In this document: in pieces, positions 11,410-23,962 of the stretch
Layout: each line of letters opens with the position of its first letter
Position numbering within the stretch: the first letter of the stretch is position 1
From: Dysidea avara
Taxonomy: Eukaryota > Porifera > Demospongiae > Dictyoceratida > Dysideidae
Direction: 5' to 3'
Assembly (NCBI RefSeq): GCF_963678975.1
Contig: NC_089274.1
Location: forward strand, 27,033,053 to 27,097,052
Length of the DNA: 64,000 bases
Made by a program: the position numbers and the translations under genes
Notes under the pieces: model-generated
Databases searched by the model: none
What the model saw: only the letters and a program-made list of their open reading frames with translations
What the model was told of the DNA's origin: nothing

Positions 11410-11530
11410 GAAACTAAAGGAGGTGAGTGGCTGCAGCACCGGTGATATAACTAATCATTACGAACATTGCTTATGAGTACGGATGCCTGGGTTCGAGCCC
11501 CTGCTAAGACAACTTTTTTTTGCTTTCTTA
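11410..11530 (+). repeat. Possible tRNA-derived SINE or pseudo-tRNA
   Basis: A perfect RNA polymerase III B-box-like GGTTCGAGCCC lies at about 11490, followed by a T-run at about 11512. Upstream, GAGTGGCTGCAGCACCGG could be a decayed A-box. A cloverleaf could not be drawn, so a functional tRNA is unlikely. Confidence 0.35.
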
Positions 11531-11582
11531 GGTTTTTTGTCTAAGTTTTTTTTTTAATGCACGTGACTGCCAGCACTATGTA

Positions 11583-11737
11583 ACTTGCCATAAATTAAAC
11601 CATTTGCTGTACTTGACAATTTATCCAGACAATAAATAAATTTAAATTAATCCAGACAATTATAAATTTATCCTTGCCATAAATTAATCCAGACACATCA
11701 TAAATTTATCCTTGCCATAAATTAATCCAGACAATTA
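11583..11737 (+). repeat. AT-rich tandem repeat, about 46-bp unit
   Basis: Repeats of TTGCCATAAATTAATCCAGA alternate with ATAAATTTATCC-type words in three to four diverged copies. Confidence 0.7.
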
Positions 11738-11844
11738 CTGTAAGTCTTTGTGGGAGCATGTATTAAAATGATTGTGGTAGCTATATAATTGTCTGGGACA
11801 CTTTCATCATGATATCGTGATACAGTATCATATCAAACAGTTCA

Positions 11845-13812
11845 TTGATGGTGATTATGATTATGATTATGATGTGATTTGGGTTGAGGCTTAGAAGCCT
11901 GTACACCCATTCAATTACATATATATACATACATAATTAAAGTAGATGATATTATTACATTAACATAAATCTATAGTCATAAAAGTAATTATCTATAGCT
12001 GGTTTAAATTGTTTAATGAAGAATTTCCTACAATATCACTTGTAAGATTGTTCCAGTCATTAATTACTCTAGTACCAAAATAGTTGACCCGACATGGATG
12101 GTGGGCAGGGAGCTTAAGTAATTTATATGCATGACCTCTAGTTTGTGTATTGTGGGAGAAGGTAAAAAAGTTGGAGTGATCCAGATTGAAGTAATCATTC
12201 AACATCTTGAAAAGAAATATTAAGTCACCACGTCTGTGCCTGTACAAAAGAGATGGTAAATTCATTGATGTCAGTCGATCTATGTAAGACTTGTCAAGTC
12301 TACATTGATCTAATACATAATGGGGTCCCCAAATTACATTTCCGTATTCTAATATTGGTCGAATCATTGATTTGTACAATCGTGATAGTACAAATTCATT
12401 CAAATCAATAAAGCTTCTTTTCATACAAGCCAATACCCTGTTCGCTTTCATAGCTACTTCAGAAACGTGTTGGTGGAACTTTAAATTCGCATCAAATATA
12501 ATACCCAAGTCCTTATGACAATTAACTGAGTCCAATGAGACACCATTAAGATAGTAGCCTCCAAAGCTGTGTGTGGCTCGACCAAAGTGAATCACTTTAC
12601 ACTTAGTAACATTGAACTTCAGTTGCCACGCATCACACCATTTGGCTAGATTATCTAAATCAGTTTGGAGTTGTACATGGTCAGCTAATGTAGAAATGGT
12701 TCGTATAAGCTTGGTATCATCTGCAAATAAAAACACATGACTTGAGATGGATTTCGGCACATCATTAACATAAATAAGGAAGAGAAGAGGTCCTAGAATT
12801 GATCTTTGTGGAACACCACTCTTCACATCTTGCCAACATGATTTTTCCCCATTTAAAACAACGCGCTGTCTCCTATTGGATAGAAATCCATCAATCCATC
12901 TAAGAAAGTTGCCTGTAATTCCATAGTGTTCAATCTTATACAATAAACGTTTATGTGGCACACTATCAAAAGCTTTCTGCAGATCCATGTAAATAACATC
13001 AACAGGTACTCCTCGATCAAGTGATTTTGTTAATATATCCATAACATGAAGTAATTGGGTAGTGCACGAATGGCCCTCTAAATAGCCAAACTGGTGGGAT
13101 GTCAACAAGTTATTGGAGTTTAGATGTTCTAGTATATTAATTTTAATAATGGATTCCATAACCTTAACTACTGTAGATGTAAGACTGACAGGTCTATAAT
13201 CACATGCAAGATGTTTACTTCCTTTCTTATAAATAGGGGTAACAATAGGGACCCGCCGATTATGCTCATAATTTTACCTATTATGCTATGCTGCACTGCT
13301 CAAAAATTCACCTATTATGCTTAAATTAATGCTCAATATTTGCCTATTATGCTCGATTATGCTCAATGTTCATGCTTTAGTTCATATGCTTTGCTACTGT
13401 ATAGAAAGAAAAAAATGAGTGGCTGGAACACAAATAATAAATTCTTGCTGCATGTACTACTGAAGAGAAAAGATCGATATACTCTAATAGAACAGTCAGT
13501 CTGATGATTGTTCTATTAGAGTTACTGACTGCTCTATTAGAGTATATCGATCTTATTTTGCAATTGTCATTTTTCCAGCAAGAATTTATACTATCGTACA
13601 AATATTTAACCTATTATGCTGGCATTATGCTCAATGCTTTTAGGTACCTATTACGCTCAAAATTATGCCAGCATAATCGGCGGGTCCCTAGGTAACAAAA
13701 GCAATTTTCCATTCCGATGGCAGAACACCAGACTGGAAAGACTTATTAAATAAAATGGACGGTGGAACTGATAGTTGGTCAGAAAATTCTTTGAATATAC
13801 GTGGAGGATACG
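11845..13812 (-). mobile_element. CR1/L2-type LINE, reverse transcriptase, split by a MITE
   Basis: The main open frame (13159-11993) encodes fingers-palm-thumb of a non-LTR reverse transcriptase. Motif A is YMDLQKAFD, the B box GVPQRSILGPLLF (usual GVPQGS, here G to R), the catalytic box FLFADDTKL, and the C-terminal part has DWNNL. The same frame continues upstream of the first ATG (YRPVSLTS) to 13246. It resumes beyond the MITE at 13699 with LPSEWKIAFV and extends to about 13812, where the 5' truncation occurs, so endonuclease and ORF1 are missing. The 3' end is an ATCATAATC-type simple repeat at 11845-11880. The MITE interruption and loss of the 5' part make this copy inactive. It would have used target-primed reverse transcription. 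Confidence 0.9.
13246..13690. mobile_element. Complete hAT-like MITE inserted in the LINE
   Basis: The ends are perfect inverted TAGGGACCCGCCGATTATGC, with identical 8-bp GGTAACAA at 13238-13245 and 13691-13698. The interior holds repeated TATTATGCTC words and a central palindrome (13470-13553) built on CTAATAGAACAGTCA. The LINE reading frame on both sides shows the insertion came later. Confidence 0.93.
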
Positions 13813-14299
13813 TGATACACAAAATGCACAGTATTTAGCAAATTAACATGCACTGAAAAGACAAGTGAATGTGCTCTGTATGCTTCATATAAATCCCCTC
13901 TTCACATATGGAGCAACTTTTGCATAAAATTCAAATAAGTATTCCAGGGAATGGAAACTGTCTTATCTGTAGCATCATTTGTTTATTTGCTACAATGAAG
14001 ACAGATCAGAAGGATATAACAAGCAACATATCAACAAAAGCATTTTGCCACCCCGGCAGTCCCCATTGTAAAATTTATATTAGTACAGGCTTGATTACTG
14101 GCTACAGCCCACACAAGCTAGTGACCATGATGCAAATCACCCATCAGTTGCAATGGGGGATTGTAAGGGAATTAGACAAGGGGTACCATATAGCCTAAAT
14201 ATTTCAAGGGGCCAATTTTTTGAGGTCGAGCAATGTTACCTAATTTAATTTTTTTTTTTGCAGATTTGCAATCATTCCCAAAATGTATTAAGCTATATG

Positions 14300-15560
14300 A
14301 AGGTTTAAATATTTCAAGGATAAAATTTTTGCTGGTAACCCCAAAAACCATTACCAACTTTGTCTGTAGAAGGAGGGACATTACGTTATGGTTTTTCGGA
14401 AAATAATGTATTGCAAACATATGGGAATGCAAATTTAAGGTAAAATGGTGCAGCAGTGAAAAGACTGCTGCTGTTAAATAGCATCAAAACTTGTCAGCCA
14501 TCTATTAATATATGATTTAGCATCAGAAAATCAGGAAAATATTGGTGTTGTCATTTGGCAATTTCAGTATTTATACAATATTGCATTTCTAATAGAAATG
14601 TACTAGAAATGCAATATTATAAAACTAGTATATTAAAAGTTATAAATTTAAAAATGAAGTAGGGAAAAAGTAGTGAAACAAGAGATGAACAATGGTGGCT
14701 ATTACAGCATAGCTCAGTGGGAAATCCCTACTTTGGCATTGAACACAAAATAATTGTTATACCATGCCAAAGTAGGGATTTAACACTGAGCTATGTTGTA
14801 ATAGCTACCATTGCGGTTCATCTCTTGTTTCACTACTTTTTATCGCTTGCATCCCTACTTCATTTTTAAATTTATAATTTTTAATATACTAGTTTGTTTA
14901 GTTTTTTTTTGTTAAGGCATATACAGCTAGTTATAAACATGTGACTCTTTTATTAGGGTGACTGCTGTATTAGAGTATCTCTAGTCAGCCTGCAAAGATG
15001 TGTGCTTGCCCAAAAAGGGGTGTGGTCATCGTGATTTCGATCGATTATTAGACTAGAGTATCTCGATTCAGCCACCAACTTGAAGGTGCGTGGTCACAAT
15101 ACAGCTAGCGTACGAAAAGGGCGTGGTCATCGTGGTCTCGATCGATAGATCATAGAATATATACGCCCCGATAATAGTAGAATAAAGAATGGGCGTGATC
15201 TTAAAGTATATGGATAAATAGTCCAAAGGTACATGGTACGTTAGTTTGGACTATCGGTCCATACGAGCGCTAGAGTAGCTAGTGTACGGTATTGGAATAC
15301 GGGGTGATTTAGCAGTATAAGTTTACTATATAGCTAGCTACGCTGCTTTAGGCGTCCCACAATCAATCGTACCACAGTGTTCTGTGCTGAATACTAAGCG
15401 AGCGAGTCCATCTCGGAGTCGATTGACCTGGACCAGTTGGATTTAGTGATGCTTGTGTAGGTACGTGTTTAGTTTTATATACTTTGTGCTTATTTCTGCC
15501 TTCATAAGTGAAGTTCTTATGTAGTACAGGCTCTGCCTTCTGTCCGCACCACTCACTTTA
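14300..15560 (+). repeat. Left arm of a long inverted repeat
   Basis: Blocks at about 14300-14572 and 15180-15545 reappear in reverse complement and mirrored order at about 19225-19490 and 18390-18690. Markers include GCAGCAGTGAAAAGACTGCT in the outer block and GGACTATTTATCC, GTCCCACAATCAATCGT and GGCTCTGCCTTCTGTC in the inner one. The arm is interrupted by a foldback element at 14622-14895. No gene is recognised in it. Confidence 0.75.
14622..14895. mobile_element. Foldback MITE, about 120-bp arms
   Basis: From AAACTAGTATATTAA to its reverse complement at 14895, the sequence pairs over nearly its whole length. Arm words include AAGTAGGG, AACAAGAGATGAAC and AGCTCAGTG...AAATCCCTACTTTGGCAT. 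A separate short hairpin (about 14574-14618) abuts its left side. Non-coding. Confidence 0.8.
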
Positions 15561-15894
15561 CTACCAGTTAACCTGACAAAATTATAAAGTCAAAGTATAG
15601 TAAATATCAAATCGAACAAAAACACATAATTAGGTTATTCGTATGTAGCAGCTAATACCGTTTGTCACATTGCCAATCCTCAACAGCTACATGGGGAAAA
15701 ACCATGCATTTAATATGTCTTGTCAGTACTAGTACAGCTCACCTACACAAATAAATCATTTCTGTGAGCAGGTGTTGACTGAGCCTCAACTAATCACGTA
15801 GCTCAACTGTAAGGAAAGCATTACTTACGCACAATGTCTTTAGTTTTACGCACGATGTCTTTTTACAACACAGAAGTATGCAATGTGTGTAGAG

Positions 15895-16145
15895 GTATGT
15901 TATTGTTATTAGAGCTTTACAGTGGTCAGCACTGAAGGTCTGACAGCAACATGTGCTGTAGCCTTAGGATTGCCTAACCTAACAAGAACTGGAGACTTTA
16001 AATGATTACCTAGCTAACAATAAGGTGTAACAGAAAAGGGAAAAAGAAAGGAAAAAAAATTCCACCTACCCCAGGATTTGAACTGCAGGCCACCCAATGT
16101 CTAGTTGAGTGCAACACTCAGTCTCCTCCAGGAGAGATGAATTTT
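15895..16145 (-). mobile_element. tRNA-derived SINE (family S1), copy A
   Basis: Reading the minus strand, a tRNA-like head contains GTTGCACTCAACTAGACA and the B-box-like AGTTCAAATCC, followed by GGGGTAGGTGG. A diverged body follows, and then a tail with the TTCAGTGCTGACC...TGTAAAGC motif and short TAA repeats. The same tail occurs at 21325-21400 and 32855-32930. A tRNA-like head, body and short tail define a SINE. Confidence 0.6.
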
Positions 16146-16713
16146 CTTTCATTAAACCTAAGTATTTATTAAGTATGTAAGCCAAACATTCGTAGAACAG
16201 AAAACAGAAACAAACTGTTGACTTACATACAGGTAGACGTGCTATGTACTGCACAACCAAAAACTCAACTCACTGAACAATTGCTGAATTTGCTCCCCTC
16301 TTCACTTTTCTTGAAAAACTGTACCTAGGAGTGAATGATATGGTCATTGTGGACACACCTTTTTGCATACCTGGAGAAGTCATCGTAGGTTGGTTATATG
16401 TCACACAGCTGTTACTGACTATGTAAATCATAAACATTTGACAATCAATGGTTACTATAGCAACAATACTTCTAACACACCTACCTTACAGAGTTTGCAT
16501 CATGCTGGTGATACCAGACACATCACCGATATCATGGTCGTAGTTTCTTATAGCCACACTGTGATTAAAATGAGCACAGCAAACAGAATGTGAAATAGCT
16601 GCCATATTAATGGTCAAATACCAACCCAGGGTATCTGAATAACACTTCAATTACATGAACAGTTGTGTGCCCTTCCTACTAACCCTTCAATGAATATGCG
16701 GAAATTCATGGAC

Positions 16714-16716
16714 AAA

Positions 16717-16773
<57 letters not shown>

Positions 16774-16908
16774 CACACACACTACACCACATTATGCACA
16801 CTACACACACGCGCACTACACTACTCACATGCACTGCACTACACTACACACATGCACTACATTACAATACTCACACACACACACACACACTACACTACAC
16901 ACACATAC
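16714..16908 (+). repeat. CA microsatellite cluster
   Basis: A long (CA)n run at 16714-16784 is followed by CACTACA-type imperfect repeats. Further CA-rich words lie at about 17010-17042. Open frames over it are low-complexity translations, not genes. Confidence 0.95.
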
Positions 16909-17041
16909 ACAATCCTTGCTAATATGCTAAGACAAACACCAATTTTGGCCGGAAAATGTCAGATGTCCTACAAGCACTGCATACATACTACACACATACA
17001 CTAAGCACATACAACACACACGCACACACACACACACAAAC

Positions 17042-17400
17042 ACTTGGCTTGACTTGACTTGACTTAATTAAAGACCACCATCTCATGGTGATGTCTTTCT
17101 ATAGTGTAGCAGATGGAATCAATCAATACCACCTCAAGTGAGTTTGTGCACACTTGTGCCTTGACAAATCCCGGCAACATCTAAATGTTTGATGACAATT
17201 AAGATTCTATTGCTGTTCCCTTCTGTGCATCTGGATCTGATACTATCACACAGACACACACAGAGCAGGGAGCAAAGCAATGAAAAAGTAAAGCCTTTTC
17301 TGCTCCAGAAGGATTTGCACCTAGCGTACAGATATCCCAGTGCTGGTTTACTAGGTAGGCTCTAATATCTCAGTAGCTATGTACTAGTAACCCGCAGGAG
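17042..17400 (-). mobile_element. Possible second tRNA-derived SINE with a (TCAAG)n tail
   Basis: On the minus strand, GGTGCAAATCC lies downstream of TACCTAGTAAACCAGCAC, resembling a pol III B-box and a tRNA-like head. The 3' side ends GAGATGGTGGTCTTTAATTA and then repeated AGTCA/TCAAG units at 17046-17066. The body is diverged, so the family assignment is tentative. Confidence 0.45.
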
Positions 17401-18389
17401 GCTGCACCATGTCACACAGGTGAAGGTGTGGGCACCTAAAGTCCCACCTGGACTATCACCTGCTGTGGGAGATAAGGACAGATACAGACACACAACTTTA
17501 CACACATACACATGACACATGCTCATCACATGTACGCACGCATGCACACGCTACACACGCATACAGTACACATGCATGGATCTATTGTATGAAAGTGACT
17601 CACTCTTTAACTACATACACTATAATATGTATTCACTAGTACTAGTATTCACATGCCTGTGATTAATAATCACTGTACAAGCAAGTGAGAAAATTATATA
17701 GTGCAGTGTGAATGTTGAAATAAAATTAGAATGCATCACATAAATTACAATCACTGACTAGCACATTTTTAATTGATGGCTTGTGACAAAATTATGTTCA
17801 CACATCAGTATTTATAGGATTACTGTCCCTAACTGCATATAGATAAAAGTCTATGCAAACTGGCTGGCAATACAGTACCCAATATAATTCTGGACGGGAA
17901 ATTTTACCTGCTTATTATGTTAGCAGCATGAGATATTGGCTGAAAATCAATTGCAGCAACCCGCAGTATTTTTGGTAGATTGTAATTGTAATTTTTTAAC
18001 AGGGGATCCACTCAGTAACTGAATACTGATTTTCAGTGCAGCCCTGAAAAGATTACTGTAGCATAGTTGAAAATTTTCGGGAAAGTGAAACGTCATCACA
18101 AAGGATTAAAGCATGAAGATAGATTCACCAAAGCTGCACAAAAAAATGCAAAGTAAAAGTACTAAGCCATAGGCAGGAGGATAGTTCAATCATGGCTCCT
18201 ACATTAGGACAGTTTTGGACTTACAGGCCTGTGTGGGGGGTAGGGGTGAGTGGTAGGGGGCTGAACATTCATTAGTGCAAATTAAAGCATCTAGAAATGC
18301 TCCAGCACCACTGATGCTGGTGGGAAATAATACCAAATAAGTACATAAATGGTACAGTGTAGTCCCAGCTTGATACTAGTCAGTGACTG

Positions 18390-19490
18390 GAGGGACAGAA
18401 GGCAGAGCCAAGAACTTCACTTTACAAAGTATATAAAACTAAACACATACCTACACAAGCATCACTAAATCCAACTAGTCTGGGTCAATCAACTCCAAGA
18501 TGGACTCGCTCGCTTAGTATTCAGCACAGAACACTGTGGCACGATTGATTGTGGGACGCCTAAAGCAGCATAGCTAGTATACTGCTAAATCACCCCGTGT
18601 ACACTAGCTACTCTAGCGCTCGTATGGACCAATAGTCCAAACTAACGTACCATGTACCTTTGGACTATTTATCCATATACTTTAAGATAATAGGTTGATC
18701 GTGGAGTACCGGTACCTCCGTACAGTAACGTGGTCTAAGCGCCTTAAATAATTTTGTGGCGTCTATTATGCTGCTTAAAGAAAGTGTTGATATGGAAAAT
18801 TAATGCCTTGATATGGTTTCGTTGGATGAAGAAGACAAGCAGCTTGATTGAAGATAAAAGAAAAGACAAGGCGCATAGGGCGCACATTCGTCGGAACCCC
18901 AAAAGGCACATCCCACCGGTGAGTTTGTTGTTGTGGCGTAAAATGGTGACCGTACACTGTTTCGTTGGGCTCTAGGCTTTCGACTGTGGTCAGGCAGTGA
19001 GTGGGACGAAATTTCAAGTTTTGACAATTTTAAAAAAATTCTATATCCGGCCGCCAGTAAGCGTTTTCTTGTTTTTAACGCTACATTTGATGTTAGATGG
19101 ACTAATACTATTCCGTAAAGGTGACTTTCGTTGTGTAAGAAGTTTCTAAGCTGGTTTTAAAGGTTGTATTTTTGGCGGCGCGCATCACTTTTGATGCAAA
19201 CCCTACTAAACAGTACTACCGTACTGTTTGATACTGAAATTGCCAAATGACAACACCAATATTTTTCAGATTTTCTGATGCAAAATCATATATTAATAGA
19301 TGGCTGACAAGTTTTGATGCTATTTAACAGCAGCAGTCTTTTCACTGCTGCACCATTTTACCTTAAATTTGCATTCCCATATGTTTGCAATACATTCTTT
19401 TTCCTTTTAAATCATAACCTTATGTCCATCCAAACTTGGTAATGCTGTGAAATCAGCAAAAATGTTCCCCCTTGGCTATAGTCACTACCA
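18390..19490 (-). repeat. Right arm of the long inverted repeat
   Basis: It mirrors 15545-15180 and then 14572-14300. The outer block (19225-19490) contains TGACAAGTTTTGATGCTATT and AGCAGTCTTTTCACTGCTGC. Between the two conserved blocks, 18690-19225 has no counterpart in the left arm, which instead carries a foldback element there. The arms have therefore diverged by insertion or deletion. Confidence 0.75.
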
Positions 19491-19599
19491 ATAGTCCTGT
19501 AGGATCATCTGCAACTGGGATCAAAAGTTCAAAACTGAATCAAGTCATCAAGAGGTTAGTTCGAACTTAATCAAGAAGTCCTCAAAAGTGGTGATCAAA

Positions 19600-20580
19600 C
19601 GCATTAGTAAACTAAACTATTTACAACACTTTGATATACTAGCTAAATCTTCTAGCCAAAATTTATATACCCGCATGGGGTTTATATTCAAGCAATCAAG
19701 GCAGACCTCATCGTGAGAAACCAGCAAACCATCCCCCATGCAGCTGTGAAGCCTACCATCTTTATGATGGGGCTCATGCACATACAGTTGTTTTAACAAA
19801 AAAGGCACAACTAGCTAGCTATGTGGGTGCAATACTGCTGTTTACCACAGCTCATCTCTATACTATAGCGTAGCCTACTCCATAATATGAACCTACTATC
19901 TTTGCTCCATTGTTGAATCACGTGATACCAGTCTTTCAACTTATGATGCACTAGCTCAGCAATCATTCATCATTTAAATCACCACTTGTTTCTTCAGTGA
20001 TCAGTATCCAGCAGTGTAGATTCAGTCTTCAGCACAGATTCTCCTCACAATTCACCTCATAACAATTGAAATTAAGGAATAAACGTTTGCAATGACATCA
20101 CTGGTGAGATTTCACCTTATTCTTCACCTTAAATGTGTGCAGACTTTTCCCAAAGGATTTCACCTTCAAACAATGCTCGGTCCATTGAGATTAAAATCAT
20201 ATTAGAGGCGTGTGAGCTCCTCTAATACGTGTCTCTAATATCTATGGTAACGGCCCCACATAGTCCCTACCTGGAGGGGTAGGGGTTTAAAATTTATAGT
20301 TTCATTTACTATAATTATATATAGTTCATGGATTCAACCCACACTACCATCCACCATAGATTATATATCTATGCCTCCACCAATTGGTCCTGACCTTTGT
20401 AGGGATAGTATGTAGCTACTGATGCGCACAGAAAGTCTGTTGTACCCCTGACAATGCCGGTACAAAATATTCATAATGATTACTCCGCCCTTCGCCGGCA
20501 TAAAGAGAAGGACCTGGTCAGTCCTTCCTCTTTATTCTAGGGGCGGGCGCCGCAAGATTAAATTATTATTATTATTATAT
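19600..20580. other. No supported gene; diverged dispersed sequence
   Basis: A segment near 19815-19925 (CTGCTGTTTACCACAGCTCA, then a TCACGTGAT word) resembles 29935-30060, so it belongs to an old dispersed repeat. The short open frame at 19808-19617 on the minus strand (HKDGRLHSCMGDG) has no family I recognise. Confidence 0.4.
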
Positions 20581-20590
20581 ACTAACTTTA

Positions 20591-21034
20591 GGCCGCTATT
20601 TGATGATTATTAGTTTCTCATCCAGCCTTTCTAATTATTATGATGCGGGCGGGAGGGTATTACCATTATGCCATTATTTTATAATATTAACACACTGATG
20701 TACAGACCTTGTCCAAATTGTCTTTCTTTCTTGCTACAAACATTTCCTTCACTACTTTTCGTGATCGCCAACTGTTTTTCGACAGTCAACTGAAAGCCTG
20801 CTTTGATGAAGTCGATAAAACACGATTGCAACTGGTACTGCAGCAATTTGCTAAGGAAACAACAGTTCTCCTGGCGATATATAGCGCATTGTAGCGTTCA
20901 TCAACAAACAATTATAACAGTTTGGTATTACGTGTTCTTCTGAGCATGCACAGAGTAAATAATGGCTTACCATGCGGTAGCTTAAGAAGGATGCGGGCGG
21001 TGGATGAGAAACTAATAATCACCAAATAGGGGCC
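20591..21034. mobile_element. PIF/Harbinger-like MITE, second subfamily
   Basis: Left GGCCGCTATTTGATGATTAT and right ATAATCACCAAATAGGGGCC pair as terminal inverted repeats, followed inward by TTAGTTTCTCATCC and its complement. TTA flanks both sides (20588-20590, 21035-21037), a TWA target. The sub-terminal ATGCGGGCGG box is shared with the copies at 7.0 and 9.65 kb. Confidence 0.8.
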
Positions 21035-21324
21035 TTATAGAAAGGAACACGAAGGGTTTGGCACTACATATCATATCTCATCACGAAGTGCTGGAGAGAG
21101 TAATAATCACGTGATATATTCCCGTTGCTAAGCAACGACCATCAGCTTTCGTCTGGGTAACTTGGGATCCTAAACTTCAAATTGAGTGGAAAAACTAGCT
21201 AGCTATAAAGCTATCCATATACGCGCATAAAACTTGAAACCTTGACTTTACTGAGTAAAGGACCGGAGTAGCCACTAATTCAGTGTCAGCATGATTAGGT
21301 TAGTAGAACTTTTATTTTTCATTT

Positions 21325-21545
21325 ATTAAGGCTTTACAGCACAAGTGCTGAAGGTCTGTAGGACACCTGGTCCTACAGTCTGTTTAAAGTTGTTACGGAA
21401 AGTGTGTTTGAAAAGGTGGAGAAAGGAGAAAAAATCCATGACTAGACTTAGGCAGCCTCAAACCTGCAGCCATCCAATTTTAACGCCCGAACGCTTACAG
21501 GAGTCTGCCAGGCGGTCAGGATGTTTTCTCCTTGTCAATTTCATG
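21325..21545 (-). mobile_element. tRNA-derived SINE (family S1), copy B
   Basis: On the minus strand the head contains GGCTGCAGGTTTGAGGCTGC (B-box-like GGTTTGAGGC). The 3' end runs GACTGTAGGACCAGGTGTCC, then CTTCAGCACTTGTGCTGTAA, and ends in TAATAAATGAAA. This tail matches copy A and the fragment at 32855-32930. Confidence 0.6.
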
Positions 21546-21699
21546 AACTATGCCAGTTGTCACATTCACACACTGAACCAGCACTTCCAAAGACCATGGC
21601 CAACACTTAAAGTGTCATGCACCAACTCTATTTGTATTGGACTCAACGGATATGCTTGCATGCTTGTACTGACTCAGCATGTAAAGCATACTCTAGGAT

Positions 21700-23960
21700 G
21701 ATCTGGGGGAATGTTTCCAAGGTAGCAGATAAGTGACTGAGAGCAATTTTATGTACTGAGTGCTCTATTTTTGATCAACTGTTATATTATTTCAATCTTA
21801 AATTCTGAAAATTAGTAGGGGGTCCCCCGGGTTGCTATGCTTATGGGTGCATGTTATCATGGTAATGTAGCTAAGCCACACCTGTGACAAATCCCTACAA
21901 TATTGACTCAAAAGGATTTCTGGTAGCAATGGTAATTGTCGCAGGAGTATCTCAGACTTATAAGAATCAAAGTAGAAATTTGTAGTTACATTAGCTATAT
22001 ACCACCCCATGTATACAGGGATTCCATTTTGTTTTGTGGCCTTTTCAACAGTCCCTCTTTTATAAATTTCCGTTTTAAAAACTCAGCCATAACTATTATA
22101 GCTATAATACAATGCACTACTAACAATTCAGTAGGTTTGATGTTGGTTGGACAACCTATTTTAAAAGCTTTAGCTAGCTCTGAGTCTATTGAATAATATA
22201 TTGCTTAGTGCATGACTCTGCTCCCAGCGGCTGCAGGTTAAATGTTGATCACAATTGAAATATGTGGAAAGGCCACCCGACTGAAAAGAGTATAGTGAAT
22301 GAGTGTCTGAACATTGACAATAAATTACAAAAGTTTGCTATTCATGATCTCACAAAGTATAGATTGAATTGATGATTAATTTTTGTGTTTGTTTCACACT
22401 TCGTTGTGCTAAAACTCATGAATCTGCCAAGTACTGGTCTCCAAGAGCTAAAATTTTGCTGTATCCATGAAGGTGCAAAGAATGGATGAAACATCACCAC
22501 AATGAATGGTATCTGGCATGTGTTGTTGTGTATTTTTGCTGGACCCTATTATGAATAATTAGTGTGCAGCATAGAGATACATGATACTGATTATGAGCTG
22601 AAGATAAATCAATATACGTTTAACTACAGCTATAGTCTACATTAGTGCTAAAACAATAATTCAGATCATGGTATTTGTATTCGGTTGGCATGACATTATT
22701 TGATTCGTTAACGTGCTATTCGAATATTCTTTAGTACTGTAGTACTGTGATCAGATGAATAAAGCCAACATAGAAGCTTGAAATTGTGGTATATTCATAC
22801 TGAAAATTCATTTTAGAAGAGATAGAAATGGCTCTCAGGCTTTATCTTACTGTCCAACAAAGATATCAGTTTATGCTTAAAGGATAATAGAATAATCAGT
22901 CATTTTGTTCACAATTATTTGAATAGTAAAAATTGGTATTAGTTTTACCACTAGTATAGTCTATATGCTATTTAATTCTTACACAGTAAATGTTAGCCAT
23001 GCAGTGTAGTGGCAGTGTTCACAACATACTGTATTGCAACTGTTGTCAGTTTTTTTTTACTGTATTTCAGTTTGAGTAGGCAGGTGGCCTTTAGGTGTCC
23101 TGTATGACCCAGCAATTGTCCAAAAATTGGTCACTCTGTTCAACTACATCACTTTTGGCCATTTTCATCCTAGCAATTTTGATTTCTATGAACCATACTC
23201 CTCAAAATCCTTGTATTTTTATGATGACCGAATTGCATAATTTATATCTATAGCTTATGTGCAATTGATGTATAATACATTATTTGAAAATAGTTGAGTG
23301 CATTGGGAATTCCAAGGGAAGATCAATAAGAGTGTACAGAAGTAGGTGCATCCCCTTCTAACATGACTTTATAATACACATCAAAGCCATTCACCTTGAA
23401 CAGTTTAGCTAAGTGATGTTCATGCAACCAAATAATTTAGTGGTGAATGCAAAATGGAAGAGCACAGGGGGCTATCCACCCTCAAACCAAAGAAATGTAG
23501 ATTGAGATACTCTAATAGAACAGTCGGCACAGAGAATATAAGTAACAAATTTAAATCAAATTGACACTTTTACTGGTGATAGAGAACCATTGATATTTAG
23601 CTGTTGAACAGCATTGAGTAGTTCGTGCTATATAGCAAGGTGTTGATACACAGTATGTATGTTTGCTGGAATGTATAAAGTGCCTAGGCCGCCTATATCA
23701 GTATTGTGGTGTGGAGTGTGAAGAGTGAGGTATATACTACTCCAGTTTGATACTCTTCCTTCCGTACATGCATGTAAGACCAATGATTCAAAGCATACAA
23801 GATCAATGAGGTTTTATATCCATGGCATTGTTTACTTTTACATATTCACGCAAGTACATGAATACACCATGTGAAATGACAATCATGTAAATAATCTTAT
23901 AATTAATCAAGTACTGGTTAGGACAGTAAAACTCTATACAAACTACTAACATGGCCTCTA
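21700..23960. other. Non-coding stretch, no gene recognised
   Basis: Only scattered repeat words were found: an isolated CTAATAGAACAGTC module at 23503-23526, and an ATTCGAATATTC word near 22720 like the interior of the hAT-like MITE at 8721-9016. It is the 3' flank of the RING/MATH gene. Confidence 0.5.
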
Positions 23961-23962
23961 TT

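Larger units (their letters stand above)
15560..18390. other. Interior of the long inverted repeat, no coding gene recognised
   Basis: Apart from SINE-like segments and CA-rich microsatellites, I could not support any protein-coding region here. If the arms on either side are the ends of one element, this interior carries no recognisable transposase or other enzyme, so that element would be non-autonomous or decayed. Confidence 0.5.

Noticed and set aside
16663-17004. Open frame of 113 codons over the CA repeats
   Set aside because: It is a His-Thr low-complexity translation of (CA)n and has no domain.
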